Source: Acetobacteraceae bacterium (lineage in GTDB: Bacteria; Pseudomonadota; Alphaproteobacteria; Acetobacterales; Acetobacteraceae). Taken from it: DNA of 64,000 nucleotides. A program made the translations under genes and the position numbers. Shown here in pieces: positions 62,480 to 64,000 of the stretch. Under the pieces are notes generated by a model. The model saw only the letters and a program-made list of their open reading frames with translations. It ran no database searches and was not told where the DNA came from. Location of the stretch: positions 1 to 64,000 of the forward strand of contig PLSD01000047.1 of the NCBI GenBank assembly GCA_003164135.1. The letters run 5' to 3'. Every line of letters starts with the position of its first letter. The first letter of the stretch is position 1.

Positions 62480-64000
62480 ATGGCCGACGGACAGATTTCA
62501 CCGCGCAAGGCAATTAACCTGGCCGATTACACGCCGCCGGTGTTTCTGGTGGATGAGGTCGCGCTGGATTTCACCCTCGACCCCGCCGCGACCATCGTCC
62601 GCGCCGCGTTGCAAATCCGCCGCCAGGCGCCGGGACCGCTGGTGCTGGACGGGCGGCATCTGGAACTGCGCTCCATCAAACTCAACGGCGAGCTGCTGGG
62701 CGACAACCGCTACGCGCTCACCGAAACCTCGCTCACCCTGCATGACGTGCCGGATGTTTTCACCCTGGAGACGGAGGTGAAAATCAGCCCGGAGACCAAC
62801 ACCGAGCTTTCCGGCCTGTACATGTCCGGCACCGGCTTCTTCACGCAATGCGAGCCCGAGGGCTTCCGCAAAATCACTTATTTCCCGGACCGCCCGGATG
62901 TGATGGCGCGCTACAAAGTGACCCTGCGCGCGGATGGCAAAAAATATCCCGTGCTGCTCTCCAATGGCAACAAGATCGCCGAAGGGGAAACCGGCGCGCA
63001 AATCTGGACCACGTGGCAAGACCCGCACCCCAAACCCTCTTATCTCTTTGCACTGGTGGCGGCTGATCTAGTCGCGGTGAAAGATAGCTTCACCACCGCG
63101 TCGGGCCGCAAGGTCGATCTCGGCATCTGGGTTGCCGCCGGCGATGAGACGCGCTGTGGCCACGCCATGTATTCGCTGAAAAATTCCATGAAATGGGATG
63201 AGGACACTTTCGGCCTGGAATACGACCTCGACATTTTCAACATCGCCGCGGTGAGCGACTTCAACGCCGGCGCCATGGAGAACAAAGGTCTTAATATTTT
63301 CAACACCGCCTACGTGCTGGCCAGCGCCGCGACCGCGACGGATGCGGATTTCCAAGGGGTGGAGCGCGTCATCGCGCATGAATACTTCCACAACTGGACC
63401 GGCGACCGCGTCACCTGCCGCGACTGGTTCCAGCTCTCTTTAAAAGAGGGCCTCACCGTTTTCCGCGACCAGGAATACATGGCCGACCAGTTTTCCGCCG
63501 CGGTGAAGCGCATTTCCGACGTACGCGGTCTGCGCGCCACGCAGTTCCGCGACGACGCCGGCCCGCTCGCCCACCCCGTCCGCCCGGCGAGCTACCTGGA
63601 GATTAATAATTTCTACACCACGACGATCTATGAGAAAGGCGCAGAAGTGGTGCGTATGTACCGCACACTCATCGGCCGGGAAGCCTTTCGCAAGGGCATG
63701 GACATCTACATTGCCGAAAATGACAACTCCGCCGCCACGGTGGAGGATTTCTGGTCCGCGATGCAGGCGGCAACGGAGATCGACCTCAAACAGATCATGC
63801 GCTGGTACGAGCAAGCCGGCACGCCGGAGATTTCATTCGATGAATCCTACGACGCAGCCGCGCGCACCTATACTCTTACGCTGCGCCAGCTTAACCGCCC
63901 CACGCCAGGCCAGCCGGAGAAGCAGCCGTTTTTAATTCCGGTGGCCATGGGGCTGCTCGATGCCAAGGGCAATGACATCCACACCGAAACGCTCATCTTC
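62480..64000 (+). CDS. pepN: Aminopeptidase N (partial, runs off the window)
   Basis: First 507 codons of a family M1 zinc aminopeptidase (full length normally about 870-890 aa). The start ATG at 62480 follows CAGGAG by 7 bp. The exopeptidase motif GAMEN is at residues 264-268 and the zinc site HEYFHNW begins at residue 300 with the catalytic Glu301; the third zinc ligand Glu lies in LKEGLTVFRDQEY. The frame is still open at base 64000. It is divergent from the acyltransferase, 53 bp apart. Confidence 0.95.
   Translation, partial: MADGQISPRKAINLADYTPPVFLVDEVALDFTLDPAATIVRAALQIRRQAPGPLVLDGRHLELRSIKLNGELLGDNRYALTETSLTLHDVPDVFTLETEVKISPETNTELSGLYMSGTGFFTQCEPEGFRKITYFPDRPDVMARYKVTLRADGKKYPVLLSNGNKIAEGETGAQIWTTWQDPHPKPSYLFALVAADLVAVKDSFTTASGRKVDLGIWVAAGDETRCGHAMYSLKNSMKWDEDTFGLEYDLDIFNIAAVSDFNAGAMENKGLNIFNTAYVLASAATATDADFQGVERVIAHEYFHNWTGDRVTCRDWFQLSLKEGLTVFRDQEYMADQFSAAVKRISDVRGLRATQFRDDAGPLAHPVRPASYLEINNFYTTTIYEKGAEVVRMYRTLIGREAFRKGMDIYIAENDNSAATVEDFWSAMQAATEIDLKQIMRWYEQAGTPEISFDESYDAAARTYTLTLRQLNRPTPGQPEKQPFLIPVAMGLLDAKGNDIHTETLIF

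Noticed and set aside
1-64000. CRISPR arrays, rRNA genes, complete insertion sequences
   Set aside because: No regularly spaced repeats, no rRNA signature and no transposase with inverted repeats were seen on either strand.

Overview
The window reads as a chromosomal segment of a GC-rich alphaproteobacterium. The der-bamB-yfgM-gltX arrangement, the repeat families and the gene content suggest a Rhodospirillales/Acetobacteraceae member (Acidocella/Acidiphilium-like). This is an inference from gene content; there is no rRNA to confirm it. Housekeeping genes frame the window: alaS and uppP at the left, and der, bamB, yfgM, gltX and a truncated pepN at the right. Large metabolic modules lie between them.

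Region 1 (1-9.4 kb): leftward uppP, an SGNH hydrolase and alaS; then rightward an ArsB-type permease, a Wzx-type flippase and an N-formylglutamate amidohydrolase; then tRNA-Ser(GCT) and a small exported protein.

Region 2 (9.4-26.2 kb): one tightly packed leftward operon for an aryl polyene (APE) pigment. It encodes two ketosynthases, a partial ketosynthase-like domain, a ketoreductase, two dehydratase modules, two acyl carrier proteins, an aryl-acid ligase, a thioesterase, an aromatic amino acid ammonia-lyase, acyltransferases, a glycosyltransferase, LolA-like and MMPL export components, a DUF3261 lipoprotein and a methyltransferase. It also carries a flavoenzyme with halogenase signature motifs. 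Most junctions are 4-base ATGA overlaps. One apparent fusion (ApeC-ApeD) looks like the result of a one-base slip in a homopolymer.

Region 3 (26.4-47.1 kb): a polysaccharide deacetylase and mobA/mobB (molybdenum cofactor), then lysR-fdsGBA-fdhD-fdsD (NAD-dependent molybdenum formate dehydrogenase). Next come tdm (trimethylamine N-oxide demethylase) and tmm (trimethylamine monooxygenase). Converging on these are dmmDABC (dimethylamine monooxygenase), purU (formyl-THF deformylase) and an APC permease. Together they form a nearly complete route: trimethylamine to TMAO, dimethylamine and methylamine, with the C1 units passing through tetrahydrofolate to formate, then to CO2 plus NADH. FolD-type interconversion and methylamine oxidation are not in the window. 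A folB remnant lies between tdm and tmm.

Region 4 (47.1-54.1 kb): a degraded stretch, a SnoaL/NTF2-like protein, the peroxide-defence set ahpC-ahpF-oxyR, and an ABC-F ATPase.

Region 5 (54.1-64 kb): a glycosyltransferase, der, bamB, yfgM and gltX; a repeat-laden gap; a probable Tae1/Tse1-family peptidoglycan amidase effector with its Tsi1-like immunity protein; a COG3146-type acyltransferase; and the first 507 codons of pepN. The effector/immunity pair is an isolated insertion with no type VI secretion genes in view. The immunity reading frame has lost its natural stop and runs about 400 bp into antisense of the neighbouring gene.
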